64,000 nt of DNA from Bdellovibrionales bacterium (GCA_018266355.1 JAFEAP010000006.1:62001-126000), one strand, 5' to 3'; positions 1 to 9,158 are shown, counted from the stretch's first letter. Made by a program: numbers and translations. Notes: generated by a model from the letters alone, not told the origin.

Positions 1-3000
1 TCGACCCTCGATGCGACGTTCACCCTCTCGAACGGCGGCGGCCAATCCGCGACCGCGCTCTCGGTCTCGGGCCTCGGCGCCCCGTTCAATTACAAGGGCG
101 GATCCTACCCGGGAACCGGCGGAACCTGCGGCGCCTCGCTCGGCGCCGGCTCGACTTGTACCCTCGTCGTCACCTACTCGCCGACCGCGGCCGTGCTGAG
201 CTCGACCACGCTCGACGTCGCTTACGGCGACGGGTCGGGTTCCACCGTCCACGTCACGAAAGGCCTCCAGGGCACCGGCCTCCCCGTCGCGCTGCTCGCG
301 ATCTCGAACGGTCCGACCTACGACTACGGCCAGCACGTGATCGGCTCGAACACCGACGCCACCCTCACCGTCACGAATTCGGGCGGCAGCACCGCGACCG
401 CGATGAACGTCACCGGTCTTTCCGCGCCGTTCGCGTTCAAAGGCGGCTCGTTCCCGGGCACCGGCGGAACCTGCACGACCTCGCTTGCGGCGGCCGGCAC
501 CTGCACGCTCGTCGTGACCTTCTCGCCGACCGCCTCGACGGTTTCGAACGCGACGCTCACCCTCGGTTACAACAACGGCGCGACGACGACGAACACGACT
601 CGCGCGCTCACCGGCCAGGGCGGCACCGCGGCTTTGCTCGCCCTGAACGGCGGCGCGACTTACGCCTTCGGGTCGAAGAGCATCAACACGTCCACCGACG
701 CGACCCTCACGATCGCGAATTCGGGCACGCTCACGGCGACGGCTTTGAACCTGACCGGCCTTTCGGCCCCTCTCTCCTTCAAGGGCGGGACCTATCCGGG
801 AACCGGCGGAACGTGCGCGGCGACCCTCGCCGCCTCCTCTTCCTGCACGATCGTCGTGACTTACGCGCCGACCGTCGCGGGCGCCACGAGCCAAACGCTG
901 AACGTCGGTTACTATAACGCCTCCACGACGACTTCGACGTCCCAACTCGTCACCGGAACCGGCCTCGCTTACGCGCTCCTTTCGATCACCGCTCCGACGG
1001 CGATTCCGTACGATTACGGAAACGTCACCGTCGGGAAGGCCACCGACGTGACCTTCACCGTCTCGAACGGCGGCGGCCAGTCCTCGACCGCGATGGGAGC
1101 GACCGGGCTATCGGGCGCGATCCTCTTCAAAGGCGGCGCCTATCCGGGAACCGGCGGAACGTGCGCGGCGACCCTCGCCGCGGCCTCGACGTGTACCCTC
1201 GTCGTGACCTTCACTCCGGCCGCGGCCGTCGTCTATTCGAAGACGATGGACCTCGCCTACGCCGACGGCTCGGGATCGACCGTCCACCTCACCCGCGGCA
1301 TCGACGGCACCGGCATTCCCCCGGCGGTCCTCACTCTTTCGGGCGGAACGACTTACGACTTCGGGACCCACACGATCGCCTCGAACACCGACGGCACGCT
1401 CACGGTGACGAACACCGGCGGCAGCCCGGCGACGTCCCTCGCCGTGACCGGAATCTCGGCGCCGATCACTTTCAAGGGCGGTTCGTTTCCGGGCACCGGC
1501 GGAACTTGCACGACGACGCTGAACGCGTCTTCGAGTTGCACGCTGGTCCTTCGTTTCACGCCGTCCGCGACCGCGACGACGAACGAAACGCTTTCCCTCG
1601 GCTACGACGACGGAGCGAACACCCAGAGCGTGACCCGCGATCTCACCGGCGTCGGCGGCAGCGCGGCGGTGCTCGCCCTGAACGGCGGCGTGACCTACGC
1701 GTTCGGGTCGAAGAACGTCGGCAGCTCGACCGACGCCACGCTCACGATCGCGAACTCCGGAACGCTCGCGGCGACCTCGCTGAATCTGACCGGGCTCTCG
1801 GCTCCGATCACCTTTAAGGGCGGCACCTACCCGGGAACCGGCGGCACCTGCGCCGCCTCGCTCGCGGGCAGCTCGTCGTGCACCGTCGTCGTGACCTACG
1901 CGCCGACTTCGGCCGGTGCGACTTCGAAAACGCTGAACGTCGGTTACTTCGATACGAATTCGACCACCTCGACGAGTCAGTCGATCACCGGCACCGGCGT
2001 CGCGCTCGCTTCGCTTTCGGTCACGAATCCGGTCGCCGACCCGTATAACTACGGCACCGTCACCATCGGCGCCTCCGCCGTCGACCAAACCTTCACCGTC
2101 TCGAACTCGGGCGGCCAATCCGCGCTCACGATGGCCGGATCCGGGCTCGCCGCGCCGTTCAGCTTCAAAGGCGGAACTTACCCGGGAACCGGCGGGACCT
2201 GCGGCGGGACGCTGGCCGCGAGCACGACCTGTACGATGGTCGTGAGCTTCCTCCCGACCACTCCGGGCGCCGATTCCGCCACGCTCGATCTCGCCTACGA
2301 CGACGGTTCGGGTTCGACGATCCACCTCACTCGGGGCGTCCAAGGTACGGGCGCCACGCCGGCCGTGATCTCGATCTCCGACGGCGCGACTTACGACTAC
2401 GGCTCTAAATCCGTCGGCTCGACGACTTCCCACACCTTCACGCTCACGAACTCGGCGGGCAGCACGGCGACCTCGCTCGCGGGAGTCGCACTGACCGCAC
2501 CGTTCGCCTATAAAGGCGGCGCGTTCCCCGGCACCGGCGGGAACTGCACGACCTCGCTTGCGGGCAACTCGGCTTGTACCGTCGTCGTCGACTTCTCGCC
2601 GACCGGCGTCGGCGGCTTTTCCGAAACGTTCAGTGTGACCTATAACGGCGGTATCGGATCGCAGAGCGCCGACCGCTCGGTCACGGGCACGGGCGGCTCG
2701 GTGGCGAACCTTACGATATCCGACGGCCCGACGTATAATTACGGCTCGGTCGTGAAGGGTTACACCGTCACGAAGACTTTCACGGTATCGAACGTCGGCG
2801 GTGCGACCGCCTCGTCCGTCTCGGGCGCGGCGCTTTCCGCGCCGTTCAGCTACCTCGGCGGTTCCTTCCCGGGTACCGGCGGGACCTGCGGAGCGACGAT
2901 CGGCGTGGGAGGCACTTGCACCGTCCTCGTGAAGTTCGCACCGACCGCTACCGGCGCCGCGAGCGGAACCCTGACGGTGAACTATAACGACTCGGTCAGC

Positions 3001-3040
3001 GCGACGAGCTCCGCGCGCGCTCTCTCCGGTTCCGGTGCGA
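1..3040 (+). repeat. Tandem Ig-domain coding repeats with a three-domain higher-order period
   Basis: The repeat unit is about 342-351 bp; the Pro-Gly-Thr-Gly-Gly turn recurs near bases 113, 458, 797, 1145, 1490, 1832, 2180, 2531 and 2873. Domains come in three sequence types in the order C-A-B-C-A-B-C-A, then a divergent last domain. Type C is marked by Asp-Gly-Ser-Gly-Ser-Thr-(Val/Ile)-His, encoded near bases 229, 1264 and 2301, so whole CAB triplets repeat every 1035-1037 bp. This indicates duplication of triplets rather than of single domains. Confidence 0.8.
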
Positions 3041-4107
3041 CGATCGTGAAGATCGCCGGCGGTTCCGCCCATACCTGCGCGCTCTACTCGACCGGCGCGG
3101 TGAAGTGCTGGGGTTCGAATTTCTACGGCCAGCTCGGCGACGGCACGAATACCGACTCCGCGACGCCGGTCACGGTCGCCGGCGTCCTGACCGCGACGGA
3201 TCTGGCCGCGGGCTCTAACCATACCTGCGCGATGCTCTCGAACGGACGGATCAACTGCTGGGGTGCGGACAACGCCGGCCAGCTCGGCGATAACGCCACG
3301 CTCGCGAACCAAAACTCCCCGGCCCAGGTCGCGACCTACACCGACTTCACGATGGTCGCCGCGGGCGGGGACGTCAGCTGCGGCCTCCGTTCCGGCGGGA
3401 CGATCGTCTGCTGGGGAGACGACACCGAGGGCGCGAACGGAAACAACGCGACCCTGTCGAGCAACGCCACGCCGGTCACCGTGACCGGTTCGACGACCGT
3501 CACCATGACCGACGTCTCGGTCGGTCGCGGCCACGCCTGCGGTCGGAAATCCGATAACACCTTCCGATGCTGGGGTTCCGACAGTTACGGCCAACTTGGG
3601 AACGGCGGCGCGAACACGAACTCGGGCGTCCCGGTCACGCCCGCCCCGGGAACGGCGCTTTCCTCGGTCGCCGGGGGGAACGTTTCGTGCGCGATGCTTT
3701 CGGGCGGAACGGTGAAGTGCTGGGGCGCGGACGACGTCGGTCAGCTCGGCGATAACGTCACCCTCGCCTCGCAGACCTCTCCAGTCACCGTCGCAGGCCT
3801 CGCGAACATGACTTCGATCAAACTCGGACTGAAGCACGGCTGCGCCCTGAACGCGTCGAATACCGTCGTCTGCTGGGGCCTCGATTCGAGCGGACAAATC
3901 GGCGATAACGCTTCTTACACGAACCAGCCGACCCCGGTCGCCGTCTCCGGACTCACCGGAGTTTCCGCGATCGGCGTGGGCGAAAACCAATCGTTCGCGA
4001 TTCTGAGTTCGGGCCTCGTCTACGGGTGGGGCGCGAACGCTTCCGGTCAGCTCGGCGACGGCACCTCGGCGAACCGACCGACACCGGTGCTCGTCCAAGG
4101 ACTCTGA
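1..4107 (+). CDS. Giant surface protein: Ig-like anchor-D repeats plus RCC1 propeller (5' partial)
   Basis: The reading frame is open from the first base, so the true start lies upstream. The visible 1368 residues hold nine Ig-like domains of about 115 residues of the choice-of-anchor-D/ASH type. Each carries a Lys/Leu-Gly-Gly-x-(Tyr/Phe)-Pro-Gly-Thr-Gly-Gly-(Thr/Asn)-Cys turn and a second Cys about 10 residues later. From about base 3049 the protein changes to seven RCC1-type repeats with the signature CWG-x5-GQLGDG, enough for one complete seven-bladed propeller, and ends right after blade 7. Blades 1-6 each have a Cys pair about 10 residues apart, which suggests disulfides outside the cytoplasm; blade 7 has none. 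Such proteins are usually secreted or cell-surface adhesion or binding proteins. The signal peptide and any anchor would be upstream. Ligand unknown. Gene 2 starts 4 nt after the stop. Confidence 0.85.
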   Translation, partial: STLDATFTLSNGGGQSATALSVSGLGAPFNYKGGSYPGTGGTCGASLGAGSTCTLVVTYSPTAAVLSSTTLDVAYGDGSGSTVHVTKGLQGTGLPVALLAISNGPTYDYGQHVIGSNTDATLTVTNSGGSTATAMNVTGLSAPFAFKGGSFPGTGGTCTTSLAAAGTCTLVVTFSPTASTVSNATLTLGYNNGATTTNTTRALTGQGGTAALLALNGGATYAFGSKSINTSTDATLTIANSGTLTATALNLTGLSAPLSFKGGTYPGTGGTCAATLAASSSCTIVVTYAPTVAGATSQTLNVGYYNASTTTSTSQLVTGTGLAYALLSITAPTAIPYDYGNVTVGKATDVTFTVSNGGGQSSTAMGATGLSGAILFKGGAYPGTGGTCAATLAAASTCTLVVTFTPAAAVVYSKTMDLAYADGSGSTVHLTRGIDGTGIPPAVLTLSGGTTYDFGTHTIASNTDGTLTVTNTGGSPATSLAVTGISAPITFKGGSFPGTGGTCTTTLNASSSCTLVLRFTPSATATTNETLSLGYDDGANTQSVTRDLTGVGGSAAVLALNGGVTYAFGSKNVGSSTDATLTIANSGTLAATSLNLTGLSAPITFKGGTYPGTGGTCAASLAGSSSCTVVVTYAPTSAGATSKTLNVGYFDTNSTTSTSQSITGTGVALASLSVTNPVADPYNYGTVTIGASAVDQTFTVSNSGGQSALTMAGSGLAAPFSFKGGTYPGTGGTCGGTLAASTTCTMVVSFLPTTPGADSATLDLAYDDGSGSTIHLTRGVQGTGATPAVISISDGATYDYGSKSVGSTTSHTFTLTNSAGSTATSLAGVALTAPFAYKGGAFPGTGGNCTTSLAGNSACTVVVDFSPTGVGGFSETFSVTYNGGIGSQSADRSVTGTGGSVANLTISDGPTYNYGSVVKGYTVTKTFTVSNVGGATASSVSGAALSAPFSYLGGSFPGTGGTCGATIGVGGTCTVLVKFAPTATGAASGTLTVNYNDSVSATSSARALSGSGATIVKIAGGSAHTCALYSTGAVKCWGSNFYGQLGDGTNTDSATPVTVAGVLTATDLAAGSNHTCAMLSNGRINCWGADNAGQLGDNATLANQNSPAQVATYTDFTMVAAGGDVSCGLRSGGTIVCWGDDTEGANGNNATLSSNATPVTVTGSTTVTMTDVSVGRGHACGRKSDNTFRCWGSDSYGQLGNGGANTNSGVPVTPAPGTALSSVAGGNVSCAMLSGGTVKCWGADDVGQLGDNVTLASQTSPVTVAGLANMTSIKLGLKHGCALNASNTVVCWGLDSSGQIGDNASYTNQPTPVAVSGLTGVSAIGVGENQSFAILSSGLVYGWGANASGQLGDGTSANRPTPVLVQGL
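3049..4104 (+). repeat. Seven RCC1 propeller repeats
   Basis: Seven copies of about 50 residues, each with a small-residue strand, a CWG (GWG in copy 7) turn and a Gly-Gln-(Leu/Ile)-Gly-(Asp/Asn) loop (copy 3 is divergent here). Copies 1-6 keep two cysteines; copy 7 has Phe and Gly in their places. Seven is the standard blade number of RCC1-fold propellers. Confidence 0.8.
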
Positions 4108-4111
4108 CGGG

Positions 4112-4651
4112 ATGCCGTCCCTCGGTGCCTCCCTCACGACGTATTACCGAAAGAAAAAAATCCGTCGAGTCTACGCCGCTCGACTCCGCGCCCGCCTCTC
4201 CGATCCCAGCGACGTGAAGGCCTACTCCGAAGGTGTCTGGCGCCGCCGCTTCTTCGCCGCCGCGGGGGCGCTGCTCTTCGCGATCCCGCTCTCGGGCGTG
4301 GCGATGCGGCTCTTCGGCGCCTTCCACGCCCCCGAGTGGCTCGATCTGCCGGTTACCCTCGCCTTCCTCGTCGCCGCGGTCGAAGGAGCGGACCAGGATT
4401 GGTTGAAACGCTTTCCGGCCGAAAATCAGTCCGACTTCCTCATCCTGCGCGGACTGACGGGGACCGAACTCGACGCGCTCGAGGACGCGACCCTTCTCCC
4501 GTCCGAGACGCGCGCGGGTCCGGGCCGGGCTGTCGGGCCGTTATGGAAAGCGCTCGGGCGTTCGGGTCGCCGTTTCGCGCGGACGCTCCTCCGTTACTGG
4601 CCGGCGACGGTTTACGCGGTCTACTCCCTCGCGCTGGCGAACGGCGGTTAG
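4112..4651 (+). CDS. Hypothetical small membrane protein
   Basis: 179 residues, not recognised as a known family. The first 35 residues are strongly basic (Arg/Lys/Tyr-rich). One clear hydrophobic segment lies at about residues 47-67, a second weaker one at about 75-90, and a short hydrophobic stretch near the C terminus (about 163-176) could be a third. A helix of mixed charge lies between them. The start is 4 nt after the stop of the giant surface protein, so the two are probably co-transcribed. The stop is interlocked with that of the convergent OmpA-like gene (4 shared nt). The function cannot be inferred; a role in surface protein export or a chance operon partner are both open. Confidence 0.6.
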   Translation: MPSLGASLTTYYRKKKIRRVYAARLRARLSDPSDVKAYSEGVWRRRFFAAAGALLFAIPLSGVAMRLFGAFHAPEWLDLPVTLAFLVAAVEGADQDWLKRFPAENQSDFLILRGLTGTELDALEDATLLPSETRAGPGRAVGPLWKALGRSGRRFARTLLRYWPATVYAVYSLALANGG

Positions 4652-5979
4652 TTTTTCCCGCGGGTGATCTTGAACTCGACCCGGCGATTCAGCTCGCGAC
4701 CCTGGTAGTTCCCGTTATCCGCGATCGGCCGCGATTCGCCGTAGCCGATCGAGACGATTTTCCCGCCGTCGAAACCGTAGGTCTTGATCAGGTCGTTCCG
4801 GATCGTATTCGCGCGCGCGTTCGAGAGCTTCAAATTGTACGCGTCGGACCCGATCGAGTCCGTATGGCCTTCGATCGTGAGGGTCGCGAATCCGTTCTTC
4901 TTCAAATAACCCGCGAGTTCGTCGAGGATCGGCCGCGAGGACGGGCTGAGCTCCGCCGAATTGAACGCGAATTGGATCTTACGTAGGGCGAACTTCTCCT
5001 CTTTCGCTTTCGGATCGAGGATCGCGGAATGGCCCGCGAGGTCTTCCATCACTTCCGCGTGCTCGGAGAAGATCGGGCCGAACTGGTAGTTCAGGCCGAC
5101 GTAGACGCGGAAGTCCGGTGAGGAGAGACCGGACGCGAGCTCCCGGCCGACGCCGAAGTGTCCCGCGAGGTTCGTCGTGAAGTCGTGTTTGAGGCCGAGG
5201 AGCGCTTCGAGCGAGGTCGCCTGGCGGTCGGAATCGTCGTTCGTCGACGAAGCCGGGAAGCTCCCGAAGATTTCGCCGATGACCTTCGTGTCCCATTCGT
5301 CGACGAGGTAGTTCCCGGCGACGGACGCGATCCACTGGTTCTTGAACGGCTGGATCGGGATGCCCGGAATCTGCGTGCCGGATTTGCGGAAGCGATAACC
5401 CGCGTTCACGGCGGCGGCGACTTTTCCGAACGTGTGGTCGTACACGGCTTCGAGATTGAAGGTCGGGCCGGCGCCCTCGCCGACGTAGGGATTGTTCCGA
5501 ATGAGGTTGATGTTCGTCGAGGCGACGAGCGCGAAACCGCCGTCGAGTTCGCCCGAGAGGCGGTACTTCGTGTTCAGCTTGATCTCGGTGAAACCGTTCT
5601 CGCCATATCGGCCGGCGAAACCGCTCTGGCTCGAAACGCTCTGATCGAGCACGGACGGGACGGAGATCCCCGCGTCCCACCGATCGAGGAGTCCGACGCC
5701 GAGGTTCAAGTCCATCCCGAGGAGGCGATCGCGGTATTCCGGCTGGCCCTTGAAACGCGGGAGCGCGTTCCAGGCCTCGTTCCAAAACGCCCCGATGTTG
5801 ATCACGCCGGGAAGCAAGGTTTCCGACGACTGAACCGTGACGAAGTCGAGGCCGTCCGTCGTGGGGTTGAAGTTTTGCGCGTCCGTCCCGATCACGTTCG
5901 CGCCCGCCGCGAGCGGGAAAACGAGAAGGATACCGACGACGTACGCGAGCCCCGAGCGACGAGAGAGAGAGGTATACAT
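4648..5979 (-). CDS. OmpA-family outer membrane protein (beta-barrel plus peptidoglycan-binding domain)
   Basis: 443 residues from the chosen ATG. A signal peptide with a hydrophobic core ends near an Ala-Gly-Ala site (about residue 27). Residues about 30-310 show alternating aromatic/polar strands typical of an outer-membrane barrel, much longer than the 8-strand OmpA barrel. The C-terminal 130 residues are an OmpA/MotB domain: the Ile-Glu-Gly-His-Thr-Asp motif, Asn-x-x-Leu-Ser-x-x-Arg-Ala, and Gly-Tyr-Gly-Glu-(Ser)-(Arg)-Pro are all present, so it should bind diaminopimelate-containing peptidoglycan. A longer reading begins at GTG 6021, but ATG 5979 gives a clean signal peptide and lies 8 nt below a plausible -10. 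No Shine-Dalgarno sequence is seen at either start. Confidence 0.85.
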   Translation of the reverse strand: MYTSLSRRSGLAYVVGILLVFPLAAGANVIGTDAQNFNPTTDGLDFVTVQSSETLLPGVINIGAFWNEAWNALPRFKGQPEYRDRLLGMDLNLGVGLLDRWDAGISVPSVLDQSVSSQSGFAGRYGENGFTEIKLNTKYRLSGELDGGFALVASTNINLIRNNPYVGEGAGPTFNLEAVYDHTFGKVAAAVNAGYRFRKSGTQIPGIPIQPFKNQWIASVAGNYLVDEWDTKVIGEIFGSFPASSTNDDSDRQATSLEALLGLKHDFTTNLAGHFGVGRELASGLSSPDFRVYVGLNYQFGPIFSEHAEVMEDLAGHSAILDPKAKEEKFALRKIQFAFNSAELSPSSRPILDELAGYLKKNGFATLTIEGHTDSIGSDAYNLKLSNARANTIRNDLIKTYGFDGGKIVSIGYGESRPIADNGNYQGRELNRRVEFKITRGKN

Positions 5980-5987
5980 GTTCGACA

Positions 5988-6016
5988 AGTGTATGATGTG
6001 GCCGTACGTCAAACAA
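5988..6016 (-). promoter_or_regulatory. Candidate promoter of the OmpA-like gene
   Basis: On the minus strand a TTGTTT (-35) and TACACT (-10) are 17 nt apart, and the -10 ends 8 nt before the ATG at 5979. Transcription would then start at or next to the start codon, which agrees with the absence of a ribosome binding site. The hexamers match the consensus only in part. Confidence 0.35.
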
Positions 6017-6103
6017 GACACACCGGTAAGGATTTCATGGGGTTAGCAGGGGGCGTCGCGGCATGACCCTTGCGATATCTAGTGGATGTAAGGGGTATCG
6101 ATC

Positions 6104-6961
6104 ATGAAAGTGTCTCAACTCCAGATTTCCCGTGCTGCCTCCCTCGCCGCGACGGTTCTCCTCGTGAACCTCGCCTCCGGCTGCGGACGCGCCGAATTCC
6201 AATTCTCGAACGGTTCCACTCTCGGACAGCTCGAACCCCCGACGGTTTGCGTGCCGGGAACGACGCCGGGCACGAGCCAGAACGGCCTCGCCGGTTCGAT
6301 TCGGTATCTCGAATCGGCCAACCCGAGCCCTCGCCCCGGCAAGGTCGACGACATCCTGAACTCCGGTAAAGACCCGGGCGTGAAACTGATCTTGAGCGAC
6401 CTGAACATCCCGACGGTCGCCTTCACCCAAGGTTTCGTCGACCCGGTCTCGGGCCAAGCCGTGAAGAACTCGAACGGCGACGTCCTGACCGAATGGTTCG
6501 CGATCGACATGAAGAGCAGCATCATGCTCAAGGATTCCGAACCGGAAGGTTACTACCAGCTCGCGCTCCTCTCGGACGACGGCGCGGTCATGGACATCGA
6601 CGTCTCGGCGACCTCCGCCGGATCGGTCGCGGTCGACAACGACGGCGAACACTCGACGAAGATGGGTTGCGGCGCGAGCGCCGTCTACCTGAAGCACAAC
6701 GAACCGCGCGCGATCCGCGTGCGCTACTACCAGGGCCCGCGCTACCACATCGCCTTGACGATGATGTGGCGTAAAGCCGGCTCGGCCTCCTCCGCGAAGG
6801 ACGCCTATTGCGGCCAAAGCGGGAACGACCTCTTCTGGAACTCGAACGTGACGCCTTCCGCGCCGACGTCGAAATACAACGACCTCGTCTCGCGCGGCTG
6901 GAAAGTCCCGTCCCCGGAAAACTTCATCCTTCCGGCCGGCTCGACGAATACGTGTATCTGA
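6104..6961 (+). CDS. PA14-domain lipoprotein
   Basis: 285 residues. The N terminus is a lipoprotein signal: a basic start, a hydrophobic stretch and Leu-Ala-Ser-Gly-Cys with the Cys near residue 28. The middle of the protein matches the PA14 fold: a Tyr-Tyr-x-Leu-x-Leu-x-Ser-Asp-Asp-Gly-Ala strand-turn at about residue 150 and an Arg-Val-Arg-Tyr-Tyr-Gln-Gly-Pro strand about 65 residues later, ending in a Trp strand. PA14 domains often bind glycans and occur in adhesins and glycosidases. There is no catalytic domain, so a surface binding role is likely. A ribosome binding site (AAGGGG, about 8 nt before the ATG) supports the start. Six Cys in the mature part could form disulfides in the periplasm or outside. 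Confidence 0.7.
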   Translation: MKVSQLQISRAASLAATVLLVNLASGCGRAEFQFSNGSTLGQLEPPTVCVPGTTPGTSQNGLAGSIRYLESANPSPRPGKVDDILNSGKDPGVKLILSDLNIPTVAFTQGFVDPVSGQAVKNSNGDVLTEWFAIDMKSSIMLKDSEPEGYYQLALLSDDGAVMDIDVSATSAGSVAVDNDGEHSTKMGCGASAVYLKHNEPRAIRVRYYQGPRYHIALTMMWRKAGSASSAKDAYCGQSGNDLFWNSNVTPSAPTSKYNDLVSRGWKVPSPENFILPAGSTNTCI

Positions 6962-6965
6962 AGCT

Positions 6966-7023
6966 GAAGCCGAATCCGTATCTGCGACCGAACAGATTCA
7001 GATTCGGATACCGATTCGGCTTC
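6966..7023 (+). terminator. Long stem-loop between convergent genes
   Basis: Arms 6966-6982 and 7007-7023 pair over 17 positions with one mismatch, around a 24-nt loop. It fills the gap between the stops of two convergent genes (6961 and 7027), so a bidirectional terminator is likely, although no T-run follows on either side. Confidence 0.5.
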
Positions 7024-7026
7024 TGA

Positions 7027-8130
7027 TTACAAATCCATCTTGAAGTCGACCCGGACGGCCAAACGGTCTTCCGGGTCTTGCTTCGGATACGCGCCGTTTT
7101 CCTCGCGGTAGACCGTCGCGGCCACGCGCAGGATCCACACGTCGATGGCGGCGCCGTAGGTCAAGAAACCCTGGTGCAAGCCCGCGTAGATGTCGAGGAG
7201 CGGGAGACCGAGCTTCGCGCCGAAGTTCTGCTTCTTCCCGAAGGACGACGAGTTGTTCAGCTGCTGGATGTCGTACGCGACGGTGACGTTCGCGAGGCCC
7301 TGCTTGAATTTCAAGCCGGTCCCGATCGAGAAGTCCCCGCGGATCGGGTCCGCGCCGTTCCCGAACGTGACGTCGCCGATATTCAGGTAGGAAGCCCCGA
7401 AATACGCGCTCGTCGTCGGCGTCAGGCGCTGGATACGCTGGACGCCGAGGTCTCCGCCGTAACCGCTTCCCTTCCCGCCGATGAAGGTCGAAGCGTCCGT
7501 GTTCTGATTCAGCTGGAGGAGCTCCGTCGCCGAAAGCAGCCGGTATCCGCCTTGGCGCGCGAGGTACTTCGCGCCGATCCCGAAGCGCCACTCGTTCAGG
7601 AAGTCGTCGTTGTGCTTCCCTTTACCGCGCATGCGGCCGTCCTTCACCGAAAAGCCCCACGCGGCTTGGACGCCCGAAGTCGTCTGGTACCCGTACTCGA
7701 TCTTCGGGAAAGCCTGGTTCTTCGCGTAGAGCGCGCCCTGCACGTCGTAAAGCCCGATGAGGGCGAAGCCCGGCGCGAGCACCGCGGTCGAGGCGGTGCC
7801 TTGGACGAAGACGTTCTGACCCATGAAACGGTTCACCGTCGAACCGTTCACGGTCTTCAAGTCCTGGAGCGTCTTCCATCCGCTCACGACCCAGTTCGAA
7901 ACCGTCGGATCGACGTTCACGTAATGCACGGAAAGGTGATCGTACGCGGCCACGCCGGCGGGATTGTAGAAGGCCGCGTCGCGGTCCTCGACGATCGCGG
8001 TGTACGCGCCGCCCATCGCGAGCGCTTCCGGACTCCGGAGCAGGCTGCGCGACATCTCGGCGCGCGCGGTCCCCGCTCCGGCGGCGAGGACGACGAGGGC
8101 GGCGGTGAGGAGGAAAATCCTTCCCGTCAC
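7027..8130 (-). CDS. FadL/PorV-like outer membrane beta-barrel protein
   Basis: 367 residues. The signal peptide ends near Ala-Arg-Ala (about residue 24). It is followed by the motif Ala-Met-Gly-Gly-Ala-x-x-Ala plus Asp-x-x-Ala-x-x-Tyr-Asn-Pro-Ala-Gly, a hallmark of the FadL/PorV/PorQ group of outer-membrane barrels. The rest alternates hydrophobic and polar residues and ends in a hydrophobic strand (Asp-Phe-Lys-Met-Asp-Leu), fitting a barrel of 12-14 strands. The start is GTG at 8130, which overlaps the TGA of the preceding lipoprotein gene (GTGA); the longer open frame upstream only shadows that gene. It is the last gene of a long minus-strand operon. It may carry hydrophobic compounds across the outer membrane or serve as an assembly factor; the substrate is unknown. 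Confidence 0.7.
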   Translation of the reverse strand: MTGRIFLLTAALVVLAAGAGTARAEMSRSLLRSPEALAMGGAYTAIVEDRDAAFYNPAGVAAYDHLSVHYVNVDPTVSNWVVSGWKTLQDLKTVNGSTVNRFMGQNVFVQGTASTAVLAPGFALIGLYDVQGALYAKNQAFPKIEYGYQTTSGVQAAWGFSVKDGRMRGKGKHNDDFLNEWRFGIGAKYLARQGGYRLLSATELLQLNQNTDASTFIGGKGSGYGGDLGVQRIQRLTPTTSAYFGASYLNIGDVTFGNGADPIRGDFSIGTGLKFKQGLANVTVAYDIQQLNNSSSFGKKQNFGAKLGLPLLDIYAGLHQGFLTYGAAIDVWILRVAATVYREENGAYPKQDPEDRLAVRVDFKMDL

Positions 8131-9119
8131 GGCCACCCCAACGCGTTGTTGTCGATGAAGTTCACGAGGCCGGCGGCGGCGCAGGTCGGCTTGTCCGTCG
8201 CGACGCCCGTGCAGGAGTACCGGTTCCGGAGCTCCGTCGGACAAGGATTGCACGAACCCGCGGCCATGCCGCAAGCCTGGCAACCGGCGTCGCATGCGTT
8301 ATTGAAGAGCGCGGTGTAGGTCGTCGCGGCGGTGGTCAGATCCCCCCCGAGCGAAGAGCCGAGGGAAGAACTCAGGATCGTGCTCACCTGGGTGATCGAG
8401 TCGAAAAACGTCATCACCGCGCCCGCGTAGGTGCAGGCATTCACGTCGACGGCCGTAGGAACTTCCCATCCGTTCGCGTTGCCGGCGGTCGCACCGAGCT
8501 TCTTCGTCTTATGGTAGGCGCCGTCCGGCGCCCCGTAACGGTTCTGGAGCGAACCGATGAGCGACATCGAGACGAGCATCGCGTAGATGTTCGAATCCTG
8601 GGTCCGGTTCGCCGCGACGAGCGTGCCCGGGTTCGGCGTCGTAGTGTTGATTTCGTACTGGGCGGGCGTGAGCGAACCGGGGACCTTGATCGCGAAAAGC
8701 GCGTCGAGCGCGTTTTGGCCGCCGGTCACCTTCTGGTCGGAAATCGTCGAGGGGAAGAGCTTCGTGAACGTGACCCACATCTCGCTGCCGACGATGTTCT
8801 CGCTGCCGAGATCGGAGACGAGCTGGAAGAAGTTCACGTTCGCGGCGCAGGCGTTCGCCGAGGCCCGCGCGAGTCGCATGTCGTCGGTGCCGCATCCGTC
8901 GAGCGGATAATATTTCTCGACCAGGGCGAGCGCGGCGGCGCAGTTCTGGTCGCTCAGGTACTGGTCGACGTCGCCGACGATCGATTGGCGTCCTTCTTCG
9001 GAGTCGCACCCGTAATTCGCCTTGCTGCACGCGGAGAGCGCGAACGCGGAAGCGAGCGCGCCGGCCCAACCCACGGCCCGGGAAATGCTCCGGAAAATTT
9101 TTCGGTTACGCGCTTGCAC
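8127..9119 (-). CDS. Cysteine-rich lipoprotein of unknown function
   Basis: 330 residues. The lipoprotein signal has a basic N terminus, a hydrophobic core and Leu-Ser-Ala-Cys. The mature protein holds about 14 cysteines, including a Cys-x-x-Cys-rich stretch near the C terminus (around residues 280-315), and long helical segments. I do not recognise the family. The GTG start at 9119 is supported by a good ribosome binding site (AAAGGAAG, about 4 nt upstream). It overlaps the next gene, a FadL-like barrel, by 4 nt, so the two probably act together at the outer membrane, for example as a barrel and its periplasmic partner. It lies 39 nt after the aminotransferase stop and probably shares its transcript. 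Confidence 0.65.
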   Translation of the reverse strand: MQARNRKIFRSISRAVGWAGALASAFALSACSKANYGCDSEEGRQSIVGDVDQYLSDQNCAAALALVEKYYPLDGCGTDDMRLARASANACAANVNFFQLVSDLGSENIVGSEMWVTFTKLFPSTISDQKVTGGQNALDALFAIKVPGSLTPAQYEINTTTPNPGTLVAANRTQDSNIYAMLVSMSLIGSLQNRYGAPDGAYHKTKKLGATAGNANGWEVPTAVDVNACTYAGAVMTFFDSITQVSTILSSSLGSSLGGDLTTAATTYTALFNNACDAGCQACGMAAGSCNPCPTELRNRYSCTGVATDKPTCAAAGLVNFIDNNALGWP

Positions 9120-9158
9120 GGACTTCCTTTCCGTCGCGGCGCGGGTGACTTCGGAAAA

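Noticed and set aside
1108..4137. 1009-codon open frame on the minus strand opposite the giant surface protein
   Set aside because: It is an effect of high G+C and a regular codon pattern; the translation is Arg/Gly/Asp-rich with no fold, whereas the plus strand gives clear repeat domains.
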